Source of the DNA: Promethearchaeia archaeon
Lineage (GTDB): Archaea; Asgardarchaeota; Lokiarchaeia; Sigyniarchaeales; SOKP01
Assembly: GCA_029856145.1 (NCBI GenBank)
Contig: JAHQWK010000012.1
Coordinates: forward strand, 62,001 to 126,000
Length of the DNA: 64,000 nt
Direction: 5' to 3'
A program made the translations under genes and the position numbers. Under the pieces are notes generated by a model. The model made no database searches. It was not told where the DNA came from and was given only the letters and a program-made list of their open reading frames with translations. Of this stretch, positions 44,136-54,193 are shown piece after piece (the first letter of the stretch is position 1; each line of letters starts with the position of its first letter).

Positions 44136-44414
44136 CTAAACTATAGGTGCTTTCAAATCTTTTTTCTGATCATATTTATCAAAATTTTTTTCTTTATACC
44201 AAGAATAAATCCCTAATCCTATTAAGAAAAAAGAAAACGCCAAATAACCACCAAAAAATGTTATACTAATTGTAAACCACCCTATACTAGCAACTCGCTT
44301 AAAAATAATAGCGCAAATTATACCAGTTAAAGCTATAACGCATGATGTGATGCCACAAAATATATCAAAGTAAATTGCTCTACTTTCATCTTTAGATTGC
44401 TTTGTCCTTGCCAT
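44136..44414 (-). CDS. small two-helix membrane protein
   Basis: The 92-residue protein has a charged N terminus, two hydrophobic segments (about 16-39 and 46-68) with a short turn, and a charged tail ending in KDLKAPIV. No family is recognised. It lies on the minus strand between the alanine dehydrogenase gene and the hydantoinase remnant. Confidence 0.6.
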   Translation of the reverse strand: MARTKQSKDESRAIYFDIFCGITSCVIALTGIICAIIFKRVASIGWFTISITFFGGYLAFSFFLIGLGIYSWYKEKNFDKYDQKKDLKAPIV

Positions 44415-44592
44415 AAATTTTCAACCTTTATAAATTCTCATTAACTAGGGCTAATGAGCCCAAGTTAAAAAATTTTCTAGTAATTTAAATAGGGCTTCTT
44501 TGACTTCCATTTTTGACAATAAATGTAAATTTTTTTTTATCAATATTATTTTTATTTATAAATCCGTTATTTAAATGATGATTTGGAAAATT

Positions 44593-45708
44593 TTATAAAA
44601 GTTCTTCTATATCTTTAAAAGGATAGTCAAAAGATTCTGCAATTTCTTTTATTGTTATATTACCCTTAAAAAGATTAACACCCCTTCTTAGTGAAGGATA
44701 TTTTTTGAGAACTTTAGCAATATCTTCATCTGATATTAAGTTTAATAAATATGGAAATAAACTTTCAGATAGTGCTTCTGTAGATGTCCTTGGATAAGCA
44801 CCAGGCATATTTGTAACACAATAATGAATTATACCTTCTTCTAGATAGGTAGGTTCTTCGTGATTTGTAGGTCTACTAGTTTCTATACAACCTCCTTGAT
44901 CAATAGAAACATCAATTATAACAGAACCAGGGCTCATTGATCTAACCATATCTCTTGAAACGATTCTTGGTGCTTTTGCATTTGGAATTAAAACTGTCCC
45001 GATTAAAATGTCTGCTTTTTTAACTTTTTTTCTTATATTTCTTATATTTGACATAATAACATTAATTCCATTTGGCAATATTTCCTTTAGATATCGAATA
45101 CGTTCTATATTTCTTTCTAAGATTGTTACATCAGCACCCAAACCATAGCCTGCTAATGCAGCATTAATCCCCGCAGTACCTCCACCTAATACAGTAATAT
45201 GTCCTCTATATACTCCAGTAGCCCCTCCTAATAAAACCCCTTTACCTTTATTATGGAAAGATTGTAAATTAGCACCCTTAATCAGAGCCATCCTTCCAGC
45301 TATCTCAGACATAGGTATTAAAATTGGCAGATGCCCATCAGCTAATTCAACAGATTCAAAAGCGATTGCGGTTGCTTTACCCTTTATAAATACATCTGTT
45401 AATTCTTTAACTGCAGATAAATGTAAGAAAGAAAATAATATTGGTCCAGGATTAAAATAATTTAATTCCTCTAAAACAGGTTCTTTAACTTTAACAAGAA
45501 TATCTGAATCTGTATATATCTGTCTTTTAGTATCATATATTTTTGCTCCAACTTTAAGATATTGGTTATTATCAAATCCTGCATTTTTTCCCGCATCACG
45601 TTCGATTATTACATTATGACCTAGATGAACAAGTTCCTCAACATTATAGGGAGAAAGACTTACTCGCCCCTCTCCCAACTTTATTTCTTTTGGGATTCCT
45701 ATTATCAT
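44593..45708 (-). CDS. ald: alanine dehydrogenase
   Basis: The 371-residue enzyme matches the AlaDH/PNT family. The N terminus [20 protein letters not shown] carries the substrate arginine region, VKVKEP around 72-77 has the catalytic lysine, and FSFLHLSA near 92-99 has the catalytic histidine. The NAD fold has [20 protein letters not shown] near 173-192. [13 protein letters not shown] is characteristic. It interconverts alanine and pyruvate plus ammonia with NAD. Pyruvate could enter the PEP synthase or acetyl-CoA routes present in the window. Length equals the family norm. Confidence 0.94.
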   Translation of the reverse strand: MIIGIPKEIKLGEGRVSLSPYNVEELVHLGHNVIIERDAGKNAGFDNNQYLKVGAKIYDTKRQIYTDSDILVKVKEPVLEELNYFNPGPILFSFLHLSAVKELTDVFIKGKATAIAFESVELADGHLPILIPMSEIAGRMALIKGANLQSFHNKGKGVLLGGATGVYRGHITVLGGGTAGINAALAGYGLGADVTILERNIERIRYLKEILPNGINVIMSNIRNIRKKVKKADILIGTVLIPNAKAPRIVSRDMVRSMSPGSVIIDVSIDQGGCIETSRPTNHEEPTYLEEGIIHYCVTNMPGAYPRTSTEALSESLFPYLLNLISDEDIAKVLKKYPSLRRGVNLFKGNITIKEIAESFDYPFKDIEELL

Positions 45709-46035
45709 ATTTCAATCAAGCTTATTTTATAATTTAAATATTTTTGTATTAATTTAAAATAATGTTTTTAAAAAAATTAAATTAATTAATAAAAAGGATA
45801 ATTTATTTGATAAAAATTTTAATAATTATATTTAAAGCCTTTTAACATACTTTTATATTTAAAAAGTAGGAAATTATGAAGAAGAAAAAAATTTCATAAT
45901 ACATTAATATAAAAATGATTAGGATAAATAGATAAAGTCAAGACATATAAAACTTAACCTAATATGTAATAATAGATAAAGTGAATTAATTATTTTAAGA
46001 TTAAAAAAATATAAAAAAAAAATAAGAATTTAATT
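45709..46035. other. 327-base AT-rich intergenic region upstream of alanine dehydrogenase gene
   Basis: No gene is seen. It contains an 8-bp inverted repeat, ATTATGAA at 45873-45880 and TTCATAAT at 45893-45900, about 165-190 bases before the alanine dehydrogenase start on the minus strand. This may be an operator or the terminator of the preceding membrane protein gene; otherwise nothing is evident. Confidence 0.4.
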
Positions 46036-46770
46036 TTATTGAACCTGCGTCATAGGTATACCTTTAAATTCATGACCACATTTTCCGCAAAACTTAAGGG
46101 AAGGATCTTCGATATCTGCTCCACATTCAGGGCAAAATTTAAGTGTGGGAGCGTCTGAAGGTTTTGTCTTTTCAACAGGGGTTTTAGGTTCTTTCTTTTC
46201 AGGGATTTTCTCTTCTCGTTCTTTTGAGTAATAATGAGCTGCTCCAGCGCCACCAAAAGCTAAGCCAGCTGCTAAGAATCCTCCAATAACTCCAAAATTC
46301 ACAGTATGCAGAGACATACTTATACCATAAGCGTTTATGTTCCAGAAATCGTAAGTAACACCGGGAGGTGGAGGACCTAAGTAACTCTCTATCGGAAAAT
46401 TTAAAGGTACTAATATAAGCCATAATAACTCAGCGACAATAAATAGAATTCCCAATATTGCAGATGGAATTATAACTTTTCTTATTTTATCATTTCTTTT
46501 AAGGGTAATACCAGATACGAGACTTCCAACTCCACCTATAGCGATTAAAATAGTTGCAATTAAACTGGGAATCATAACCATAGGTTCTGTAATAAAATCT
46601 GTACCTACTAACATTCCGCCGTAATCATATATATATAAATCCCACATCCAAAGATTTGCTGTCACCGTTCCCATAAGATTTATTGAAGCTACTGGAGTTA
46701 CTATAGCGATGAATGCTAGAATTCCAGCAACTAAAGGAAAAACCCAAATATATTCTCTTATTTTTGTCAT
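46036..46770 (-). CDS. four-helix membrane protein with C-terminal zinc ribbon
   Basis: The 244-residue protein has four hydrophobic segments (about 9-29, 66-92, 101-123 and 157-181), a proline/lysine linker, and a zinc ribbon FCPECGADIEDPSLKFCGKC near the C terminus. Its first helix and MWDLY-type loop resemble the smaller protein encoded at 46959-47369, so the two appear to be paralogues of a membrane family with WxW-type loops. The ribbon should face the cytosol and may bind a protein or nucleic acid. Function unknown. Confidence 0.7.
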   Translation of the reverse strand: MTKIREYIWVFPLVAGILAFIAIVTPVASINLMGTVTANLWMWDLYIYDYGGMLVGTDFITEPMVMIPSLIATILIAIGGVGSLVSGITLKRNDKIRKVIIPSAILGILFIVAELLWLILVPLNFPIESYLGPPPPGVTYDFWNINAYGISMSLHTVNFGVIGGFLAAGLAFGGAGAAHYYSKEREEKIPEKKEPKTPVEKTKPSDAPTLKFCPECGADIEDPSLKFCGKCGHEFKGIPMTQVQ

Positions 46771-46958
46771 AAAAAAATCACTTTAAAATTGAGTTTCGTT
46801 ATTGTTTTATTATTTCTCATAAAAGTTTATAAAGTTTATGAAATCAGATAAGAAATTATAGTTTTTATTTTTATCAGAATTTATTATAAACAAAGATATT
46901 AGCACAAATAAAAAAAAATAAGTTAAATTGATTTAGTTATGATTTTTCTATAGCTTTA

Positions 46959-47369
46959 TTACATAAAAAGGGCAGCTGCTCCAGCAAGTATGACTACAAT
47001 ACCACCTATTAGTGGTAAGTAAAAACCAATACTTAGATACATATCAGCACCCATAAATACAGGTATTAATGACCCAATTAATAATAAAACGCCACTAATT
47101 AGCCAAATAATGCCCATTATTTTCAACTCTTCACGTTTTTTAGCTAAAAAACCAGTAGCTAATGCTATAACTGCGAAGATTATAATAAGGATACCTGCAA
47201 ACACTATATCACTCATTACCCATTGTGTAATTCCCATTATTGATACTAATCCCCATGACCACATCATCATAGGTCCTGTCGTTATCCAAATGTATGGTGT
47301 ACACCAGCCAATTAAGCCAAGAATTCCTCCAACAAGTGCTATAAGCCAAGCTTTTTCTTTTAATCCCAT
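46959..47369 (-). CDS. four-helix membrane protein, paralogue of the zinc-ribbon protein
   Basis: The 136-residue protein has four hydrophobic segments covering most of its length: about 8-30, 52-75, 84-104 and 113-135. The N terminus (WLIALVGGILGLIGWCTPYI) resembles that of the downstream 244-residue protein, but the zinc ribbon is absent. The two genes lie in tandem on the minus strand. No function is recognised. Confidence 0.65.
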   Translation of the reverse strand: MGLKEKAWLIALVGGILGLIGWCTPYIWITTGPMMMWSWGLVSIMGITQWVMSDIVFAGILIIIFAVIALATGFLAKKREELKIMGIIWLISGVLLLIGSLIPVFMGADMYLSIGFYLPLIGGIVVILAGAAALFM

Positions 47370-47640
47370 ATTTAAAAACCTTTTTTTGTTTTATAATAAT
47401 TTTTATATTTTTTTTTGAATTTCTAATGTTGTTAGTTATATATTTTTTCTCTATAATATATAAAGATTTCTGATTATTAGATTAGTAAATTTTTCAAGAA
47501 GATAGAAAGCTGTTATTAAAACTTTATTGTTTGTAATACTTTCTTATTAGGTTTAGATTCATAATATTAAGTCAGATAAATAATTAAAACAAAAGTTACA
47601 ATTACATCCTTCAAAAATCAAATAAAATAAAAATAATTTA

Positions 47641-48711
47641 TTATAATAATAAAGTCCAATCAATTTCTTTTTCAATTATATCTAAAACTTTCTCAATTTC
47701 ATCTTCTTGTATTCCCGGTTTTAAACGTTCTAGATTCATCATTGTGGTATATGTGTCAGATGGACTAAGGATTATTGGTATCCCCTTTTCATTAGCTGCA
47801 GTAATTACACCCATATCAGGTTGGATAAAACCTGTAAGAATTAAAGTAGAAACATTCTGATCTAATGCTGCCATTGCTAAATCAGTTCTATCTCCCCCTG
47901 TAATAAATGCTGCTCTTTTAACTTGCCGTAAATATTTTAAAGCAGCCTGTGCATTCATAGCACCAATTAGGAATGTCTCAACTAAATTGTTTAAACCAGA
48001 TGATGCTTGCTCATTAATTAATTCTCCACCAATTTGCTCTTTAAGTTCATTAACTCGAGGTGAAAATAATTCAACACTCTTTTCAATTATTCCTAATACA
48101 GGAATATCGTATCTCTTTATATGGTCTTCGGTAAGTTCTTTAATTCTTGCAATATACTCGTAATTTATTTTATTAAAAAGAATACCCATAATCTTAATAT
48201 TTCGAAACTTAAAATAATTCTTCGTGAAAAAAAAGTTATCTATAGATCGATCTGACGATTCTGTAGAAACATAAATTAATTCATTAATGCCTAAATCTTG
48301 AGCAATAGTAATATCATCTAGTCCTATTCTAATAAATTTCCTAATACTAGGGTTACCTTCAATAATTACATAATCCATATTCGTGGTGATTTTATCATAA
48401 GCATTTTTAATTTTTTGCATGAATTCTTCTTTTTTAGTGGAATCAACTAAATCAACATAGTATGCATCTGGAATTGATACAGGTGAAATAAAATCATATG
48501 GGTGATCTGTTCGAAAAACAGTGTTTAAAATAAACCCGACATCAGGATCTGCTTTATTTGTAAACGCACTTTTAGGAATACCAATAGGCTTAAAATAAGC
48601 AAATTTTTTCCCTTCTTTTTTTAATTTTTGAATAAAACCTATTGAAAGAAAGCTTTTTCCAGCACTTTCTTCCAATGAGCTTAAATAAAATACTTTTACC
48701 ATTCTTCTCAC
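47641..48711 (-). CDS. BioD-like/DRTGG domain protein (phosphotransacetylase N-terminal-like)
   Basis: The 356-residue protein has a P-loop NTPase-like N-terminal part (FYLSSLEESAGKSFLSIGF, about 8-26) and a C-terminal DRTGG domain with AAFITGGDRTDLAMAALDQN near 268-287. This layout is that of the regulatory N-terminal half of long bacterial phosphotransacetylases, here without the catalytic domain. The gene follows the ADP-forming acetyl-CoA synthetase gene with nine bases between them. It may regulate that enzyme or bind an acyl or nucleotide ligand (inference). Confidence 0.82.
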   Translation of the reverse strand: MRRMVKVFYLSSLEESAGKSFLSIGFIQKLKKEGKKFAYFKPIGIPKSAFTNKADPDVGFILNTVFRTDHPYDFISPVSIPDAYYVDLVDSTKKEEFMQKIKNAYDKITTNMDYVIIEGNPSIRKFIRIGLDDITIAQDLGINELIYVSTESSDRSIDNFFFTKNYFKFRNIKIMGILFNKINYEYIARIKELTEDHIKRYDIPVLGIIEKSVELFSPRVNELKEQIGGELINEQASSGLNNLVETFLIGAMNAQAALKYLRQVKRAAFITGGDRTDLAMAALDQNVSTLILTGFIQPDMGVITAANEKGIPIILSPSDTYTTMMNLERLKPGIQEDEIEKVLDIIEKEIDWTLLL

Positions 48712-48720
48712 TTCTTTTTA

Positions 48721-50871
48721 TTATCTTTTAATTGTAATTTTAATATCTACAGCACTATACCCCTTTATAAAAGCTAAAAGGGGATTTATATCCAACTCTA
48801 CAATTTCAGGAAAATCATTAACTAGCTGTGAAAGTCTTAACAAGACATCAATTATGGCATCAATATCAGATGGAGCCTCTCCTCTAACACCTTGGAGAAG
48901 ACTATTAAGTTTTGTGCTGCTTATTAGCTTTTTTGCATCTGTTTTTGTGAATTTATGTGATAAAGCAAAAGCAACATCTTTGATAAAATTGGCGTAAATC
49001 CCTCCCGTTCCAAACATTAATAATGGCCCAAATTGAGAGTCCCTAGACATGCCTATTATAATCTCATTTACTTTTACTTCAGATTTAATATCTATCATCT
49101 GTTGCACTTCTACTCCATAAATCTTAGCATTTTGAGGGCCAAATTTTTTCGCATTATTGACAATTTGTATATATGCTTCAAAAGCATCTTGTTCTGTTTC
49201 AATATTTAATAAAATTCCTCCAACATCGGTTTTATGTATGATATTAGGGCTAACTATTTTCATAACAGATTTTCCAATTTCTGATTGTAATTTCATAGCT
49301 TGTCTAGGAGTTTGAGCTAAACGTGATTTTGGAGATTTAATGCCATAGCAATCAAAAACTTCACTTGTTTCATAGCTTAATAAAACCATCCTACGATCCT
49401 TACGAACATTAGAGAAAATCTCTGCTATCCTTTCCTTATTTACCTTAAATGAAAGAATTTCAAGCTCATCTAAAGCTGTACTATTTAAGTATTCACGTCG
49501 TTTTATTAATGTCCTTAATGAATGAGCAGCTCGGTCCGGAAAATGATAACATGGTATGTGATTTTGTTTTAAAAATTCTCTACCCTCTGAAATATTTTTT
49601 CCTCCTATGAAAGAACACACTATTGGTTTACCATTTAAATGATTGGAAAATATATTATGTATAAGTCTAGCGACTTCAGTAGGTTTTGTTTGAGCTTGAG
49701 GAGTTACAATAATTAAGGCACCTTGGGTAGTTATATCGCCATAATCTTGCCCAGAATTCAAACCGAAAACAGTCTTAATTGTAAAATCATACCGATCAGG
49801 TTTAGCATCTCCTACAATATCTATTGGATTGAAAATTGCAGCTTCTAATGGTAAATTTTTTCTTAAACTATGAAGAATTGGTTCTGAAAAGCTTGCAAAC
49901 TTTAAATCTTCACGTTCAAAAGCATCAGTTGCCACAATACCAGGTCCACCAGCATTTGTAATTATCGCAAAAGAGTTCTCTTTTGGTACGGGTTGGTATA
50001 GGAAAATCTCACCGTAATCAAATAGATCTTCTATAGTTTTGGCTCTAATCACCCCAGATTTACTGAATGCCAAATCATAAGCAATATCAATTCCTGCTAA
50101 GGCTCCAGTATGGCTTGAAGCAGCTCTGGCACCGGCTTCACTAACTCCAGATTTTAAAATTACTATTGGCTTTTTCCGAGTAGCTCTTGGGAGAACACTT
50201 AAGAACTTCTCTCCATCTTTAATGCTTTCCAAATAACATAATATTACTTTTGTATTTTCGTCATCAGCAAGGTATTTAATAAAATCAACTGCACCTAAAT
50301 CAGCCTTATTTCCCAAACTAATATTACATGAGAATCCAAAAGCCTGTGTCATACTGTAATCCATCATACCAGTAAGCATGGCACCTGATTGTGATATCAT
50401 AGCGATCTCTCCTTTTTTAGGGGTCTCTGCAGCAAATGATCCATTATAGTTTAAACCTATTAGACCCAAACAATTCGGGCCTAAAATTCTCATATTATAT
50501 TTTTTACTAATTTTGATTAGTTCTTCTTCCCTTTTAACGCCTTCTCCACCGACTTCTTTAAATCCTGCTGAAATGATAATTAACCCTTTAACTTCCTTTT
50601 TACCACATTCCTCTGCTGCTTTATTCACAAATTTTCCTGGAATAACAAAAATGGCTATATCAATATCACCCGACACATCTAAAACGCTCGTATAACAAGG
50701 TAAATCACAAATCTCCCTAGCTTTCGGATTTATTGGAAAGATCTTACCACTATAACCTGAATTTATTATATTATTTAATACTGTGTTGCCTACTTTCCCC
50801 TCTTTCTCGCTAGCTCCAATTACAGCAATACTTTTAGGATTGAAGAAAAATGAGATATCGTTATTGGCCAT
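48721..50871 (-). CDS. acdA: ADP-forming acetyl-CoA synthetase, fused alpha and beta subunits
   Basis: The 716-residue enzyme converts acyl-CoA, ADP and phosphate to the acid, CoA and ATP. The alpha part begins with the CoA-binding fold (SIAVIGASEKEGKVGN near 14-29) and ligase CoA domain (LGPNCLGLIG; ISQSGAM), with the phosphorylated H254 in SSHTGALAG. The beta part is an ATP-grasp domain (about 490-716) with MKIVSPNIIHKTDVGGILLN and PLLMFGTGGIY. Fused forms occur in archaea and protists. It harvests ATP from acetyl-CoA produced by threonine and other amino-acid degradation. Confidence 0.93.
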   Translation of the reverse strand: MANNDISFFFNPKSIAVIGASEKEGKVGNTVLNNIINSGYSGKIFPINPKAREICDLPCYTSVLDVSGDIDIAIFVIPGKFVNKAAEECGKKEVKGLIIISAGFKEVGGEGVKREEELIKISKKYNMRILGPNCLGLIGLNYNGSFAAETPKKGEIAMISQSGAMLTGMMDYSMTQAFGFSCNISLGNKADLGAVDFIKYLADDENTKVILCYLESIKDGEKFLSVLPRATRKKPIVILKSGVSEAGARAASSHTGALAGIDIAYDLAFSKSGVIRAKTIEDLFDYGEIFLYQPVPKENSFAIITNAGGPGIVATDAFEREDLKFASFSEPILHSLRKNLPLEAAIFNPIDIVGDAKPDRYDFTIKTVFGLNSGQDYGDITTQGALIIVTPQAQTKPTEVARLIHNIFSNHLNGKPIVCSFIGGKNISEGREFLKQNHIPCYHFPDRAAHSLRTLIKRREYLNSTALDELEILSFKVNKERIAEIFSNVRKDRRMVLLSYETSEVFDCYGIKSPKSRLAQTPRQAMKLQSEIGKSVMKIVSPNIIHKTDVGGILLNIETEQDAFEAYIQIVNNAKKFGPQNAKIYGVEVQQMIDIKSEVKVNEIIIGMSRDSQFGPLLMFGTGGIYANFIKDVAFALSHKFTKTDAKKLISSTKLNSLLQGVRGEAPSDIDAIIDVLLRLSQLVNDFPEIVELDINPLLAFIKGYSAVDIKITIKR

Positions 50872-51019
50872 TTTTAATTCTGAAAATTAATATATTCTAA
50901 AGCGTGTATAAAATTCTATTATTGTGATTATTTTTAAATTTTTCATTGATTAAAAATACATCTTTAAAACATAAAGTTAAAAACATAATCATTAAAAATT
51001 TTTCATCTTTTCTTTTTGT

Positions 51020-51496
51020 ATGACGAGAATTATTATAGTAACGAATAGAGGAGAGATAAATCTCAATTTATTTGATGATGATGCTCCAATGACAGTTACT
51101 AGCTTTTTACACTTGATAAGTCAAGATTTCTATAATGGCATTGTTTTTCACCGCGTAATAGCTGACTTCATGATTCAGGTTGGCTGCCCTTTAGGTCGTG
51201 GAATAGGAGGTCCAAGAGATAAAGGAATAAGTTCCTTTCCTTATCGAGGTCAACAAATTAGTTATCCATTTGCAGATGAGTTCCAAAGTGGAAGAAAATT
51301 TGATAAACCAGGCATCTTAGCGATGGCAAATGCTGGAGCAAATACAAATGGATCACAAATTTTCATCACACATGTACCTACATCACACCTTAATAATAAA
51401 CACACAATTTTCGGGGAAGTTATAAATCCCTCAGATCAAGATGTTGTTAATTCAATAGTTCAAGGAGATAAAATTATTGCAATAAAAATAGTCTAA
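51020..51496 (+). CDS. cyclophilin-type peptidyl-prolyl cis-trans isomerase
   Basis: The 158-residue protein is a single cyclophilin domain. Active-site elements are present: VFHRVIADFMIQVGCPLGRG around 40-59, FADEFQ, LAMANAGANTNGSQIFITHV near 98-117, and LNNKHTIFGEV near 123-133. No signal peptide is seen, so it acts in the cytosol in protein folding. The start has little upstream Shine-Dalgarno match. It is divergent from the acetyl-CoA synthetase gene. Confidence 0.93.
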   Translation: MTRIIIVTNRGEINLNLFDDDAPMTVTSFLHLISQDFYNGIVFHRVIADFMIQVGCPLGRGIGGPRDKGISSFPYRGQQISYPFADEFQSGRKFDKPGILAMANAGANTNGSQIFITHVPTSHLNNKHTIFGEVINPSDQDVVNSIVQGDKIIAIKIV

Positions 51497-51658
51497 AATC
51501 AATAGATCTTAAATTAAACTCTTTATTTTTTTTTAAACTAAAATCTGATATGTTTTTTATATTCTGGATAATACTAAAAATTTATAGATATTACTAATAT
51601 TAATAAATTGGATTATGAATAATTTTTCTTAAAACTAATTTAATTGTGGCTATAGATC

Positions 51659-52939
51659 ATGAGTAAAGATCTGAAAGACTTAATTAATTCAGTTGAAAAG
51701 GAAACAAAATCTCAAGCTGAATTAGAACAAATTATACATTCATTAAAAGATGAAATAAATCGATTAGATTTTACAGTTAACGAGCAAAAATTATTAATTG
51801 AAAATCTTAGGAGCCAAATGAAAGACGAAGATCTTGAACAAGCTGAATTACCAAGCGAAATAAATGTTTTAAAAGATATTATCACATCCCAAAGAAAGGA
51901 ATTGGAAGAAAAAGACAACATAATTGACAATTTAAATGATAAAATTTTAGAATTCGATACAGAAATTGAAAACAGTGAAGATTTTAATTCAAGAGAAAAA
52001 CTTGATGAAGAATTTTTTAATGCTCAAAAATTAATAATACAACTAACTGATGAAAATGAGCACTATAAAACCCAAATCGAACAATTACAGAACCGACTTG
52101 ATGATATTCAATTAGAAGAAGGAGATATTGATGATTTTCTTGATGATGAAACAAAAATCAGAGAGAATGAAGAATTAATAAATTTTAAAAAGCTAAATTT
52201 CCAATTGATGCAAGAAAATGGTTTATTACGAGTAGAAATAGAATCTATGAAAGCTAAAATGCAAGAAAGAATAGATGAGGCAAGTTCAGAAGAATTGGAA
52301 ATAGCATATGCAAAAATCGATGCTTTAACCTCAGAACTCGAAGATTATGAATCACAGATAAAATATTTACAAGAACAGCTAAAAAATTTAAGTGAACCAG
52401 TAACAGTTTCAACCGAAGAAGCATTAGAATTTGCCAAACTTAGAGAAGAATTTGATAATTTGAAATCTGAGTTATTTAAATATCAACAAGAAAATAAAAC
52501 TCTTCACGATAATTTAAATGAAGTAAAAAAAAGAAATCAAGATCTTGAAAGTGTAAAAGTTCATAGCACATCTATAGTACGAGGAATGCCAAAAAAAATA
52601 AAACACACTCTTTTTAATAGAATGTATCGCTTACTTGATGAAGATAATAAAAATAAGGTTATAGACTTCCTTATTCAAGATTTAAAAAGTAATAATAATG
52701 AGACAAAGAGAAACGCTATAAAAATATTGAGTCAGATAAAGGATAACAAAGTTTATGATGCCTTTCTTGAAATCATTGATGATAAAGATTGGTTAGTTAG
52801 ATATAATCTTATAAAAGCCCTTAATCAATTTGAAAATAAAAGTAATGAATTTAAAGGTTTGTTAAAAAAGCTTTCTAAAGATGTTGATGTAGATGTTAGA
52901 GAGCTTGCGGGAAAAATTTTAAATAATTACTCTGAATAA
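51659..52939 (+). CDS. long coiled-coil protein with C-terminal HEAT-like repeats
   Basis: The 426-residue protein is a near-continuous coiled coil over about residues 5-300, acidic and glutamate-rich (QELEEKDNIIDNLNDKI-type heptads). The last 120 residues contain HEAT-like helical pairs (NRMYRLLDEDNKNKVIDFLI; NETKRNAIKILSQIKDNK; VRYNLIKALNQF; DVRELAGKILNNY). It has no membrane helix or nucleotide motif. The plan resembles scaffold or cytoskeleton-linked proteins and not SMC ATPases, which need terminal Walker motifs. Function is unknown. Confidence 0.75.
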   Translation: MSKDLKDLINSVEKETKSQAELEQIIHSLKDEINRLDFTVNEQKLLIENLRSQMKDEDLEQAELPSEINVLKDIITSQRKELEEKDNIIDNLNDKILEFDTEIENSEDFNSREKLDEEFFNAQKLIIQLTDENEHYKTQIEQLQNRLDDIQLEEGDIDDFLDDETKIRENEELINFKKLNFQLMQENGLLRVEIESMKAKMQERIDEASSEELEIAYAKIDALTSELEDYESQIKYLQEQLKNLSEPVTVSTEEALEFAKLREEFDNLKSELFKYQQENKTLHDNLNEVKKRNQDLESVKVHSTSIVRGMPKKIKHTLFNRMYRLLDEDNKNKVIDFLIQDLKSNNNETKRNAIKILSQIKDNKVYDAFLEIIDDKDWLVRYNLIKALNQFENKSNEFKGLLKKLSKDVDVDVRELAGKILNNYSE

Positions 52940-53038
52940 CTTATAGAATTGACAGATTTGTCATTTACTAATAGACGCATTCATAAGTTATTATTCTTTT
53001 CATTTAAATACAGCTTTGTCATAACAGGATGCTAAATA

Positions 53039-53302
53039 ATGGGAAGAAGGTTATTTACACCCAATAGATGGAATTGGTCCCAAAAGGCAGAAAAATGGGT
53101 ATACGTCGAAATAACGAAAGATGGAAAGAGAAAATATCAATACAAATTAGATCCACCACAAGAATTTATCGAATTAACAATAAAAATGAAAAAGCTTAAC
53201 GAAAAACTATTGGAAGCAACAGATCCAGAAGAAAATATGAATATCTTTAATGAATTAATGATTATATCGCAAAAAATGCAAGAAATGGGAAAATTCGATT
53301 AA
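53039..53302 (+). CDS. small hypothetical protein with basic WNWSQKAEKWVYVEIT-type N terminus
   Basis: The 87-residue protein has a basic, tryptophan-rich N-terminal half (RLFTPNRWNWSQKAEKWVYV; KRKYQYKLDPP) and a helical, methionine-rich C-terminal half. No family is recognised. Its stop interlocks by four bases (TTAA) with the stop of the convergent endonuclease V gene. The basic and aromatic residues could bind nucleic acid, but this is a guess. Confidence 0.6.
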   Translation: MGRRLFTPNRWNWSQKAEKWVYVEITKDGKRKYQYKLDPPQEFIELTIKMKKLNEKLLEATDPEENMNIFNELMIISQKMQEMGKFD

Positions 53303-54039
53303 ATATAATTATTTACTTCTTTTCTTGAGAGCTTGTCTGCTAAATAAAGTGGTTCTGGTTGTCGGTGTTCTTTAGTTGATTCTAAGCAGACTTTTAAAGC
53401 AATATCAAGTGTAGTGTTATAACCATTACTTATAAAAACAGGCTTTGAACCGTCGTTTAAACATACCACATATCCTAACAATTCGTTTAATGAGTTTTCA
53501 GTTGTAATTTCAGGATCTTTTGCCCATATTAGAGATTTATTACCTTTGATTAATTGAATTTTATGCCAATTACAATATCCAACGTAGGGATTTTTTGCAA
53601 CTCCTATAGTTGAGATATTTAAAGCGAGACCAAGATGAACTGCTTCCCCAAATCTTCTAGGGTGTATTTTCCCATGACCATCACACATTATAAGATCAGG
53701 TTTATTTGGAAGTTTTGAAATTACCTTTGCTAAAAGTTTACATTCTCGAAATCCTAAAAATCCTGGTTTGTAAGGAAATTTAATTAGTTCTTTAGCAAAA
53801 TAATATGACTCTGCTTTTTTTTGATTAAAATTCCAAACTACCACACAAGCCACTCCATAATCGATTTTTCCTTTTTCATAGTATGAGATATCTACTCCAA
53901 CAATGGTTTTAATAGCCTTAAAATCCTTTATGTGTTTATTTTGGGGCAATTGGATAATTAGGTTTTGATATTTTACTTGAATTGCTTCTGCTTGTTTAAA
54001 TGAATAATCGTCTACTAGTAACTCTTGAATAATTGGCAT
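53299..54039 (-). CDS. nfi: endonuclease V
   Basis: The 246-residue enzyme recognises deaminated bases (deoxyinosine) and nicks nearby. The conserved metal-binding D50 lies in VGVDISY, E99 in YKPGFLGFREC and D120 in MCDGHGKIHPRRFGEAVHLG. All family motifs are present in order and the length is usual for archaeal forms. It acts in DNA repair and, in eukaryotes, on inosine-containing RNA. It is a single gene, convergent with the small protein gene. Confidence 0.92.
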   Translation of the reverse strand: MPIIQELLVDDYSFKQAEAIQVKYQNLIIQLPQNKHIKDFKAIKTIVGVDISYYEKGKIDYGVACVVVWNFNQKKAESYYFAKELIKFPYKPGFLGFRECKLLAKVISKLPNKPDLIMCDGHGKIHPRRFGEAVHLGLALNISTIGVAKNPYVGYCNWHKIQLIKGNKSLIWAKDPEITTENSLNELLGYVVCLNDGSKPVFISNGYNTTLDIALKVCLESTKEHRQPEPLYLADKLSRKEVNNYI

Positions 54040-54193
54040 TCTAAATTAAGTATTTTGTAATTCTTATGTAATATTAAATTCAGATGGTTTAATATTATTC
54101 TAGTTTAGTAATTCACTCTAAATTATTTGAATTTATAAATAAAAACTTTAATTTACTTCGATTTATACTCTAAATTAGTTTGGTGATTTTTCT

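Noticed and set aside
46050..46256. Alternative minus-strand frame inside the zinc-ribbon membrane protein
   Set aside because: The annotated frame has the membrane helices and the CPEC...CGKC ribbon; the shifted frame has a lysine-rich random composition.
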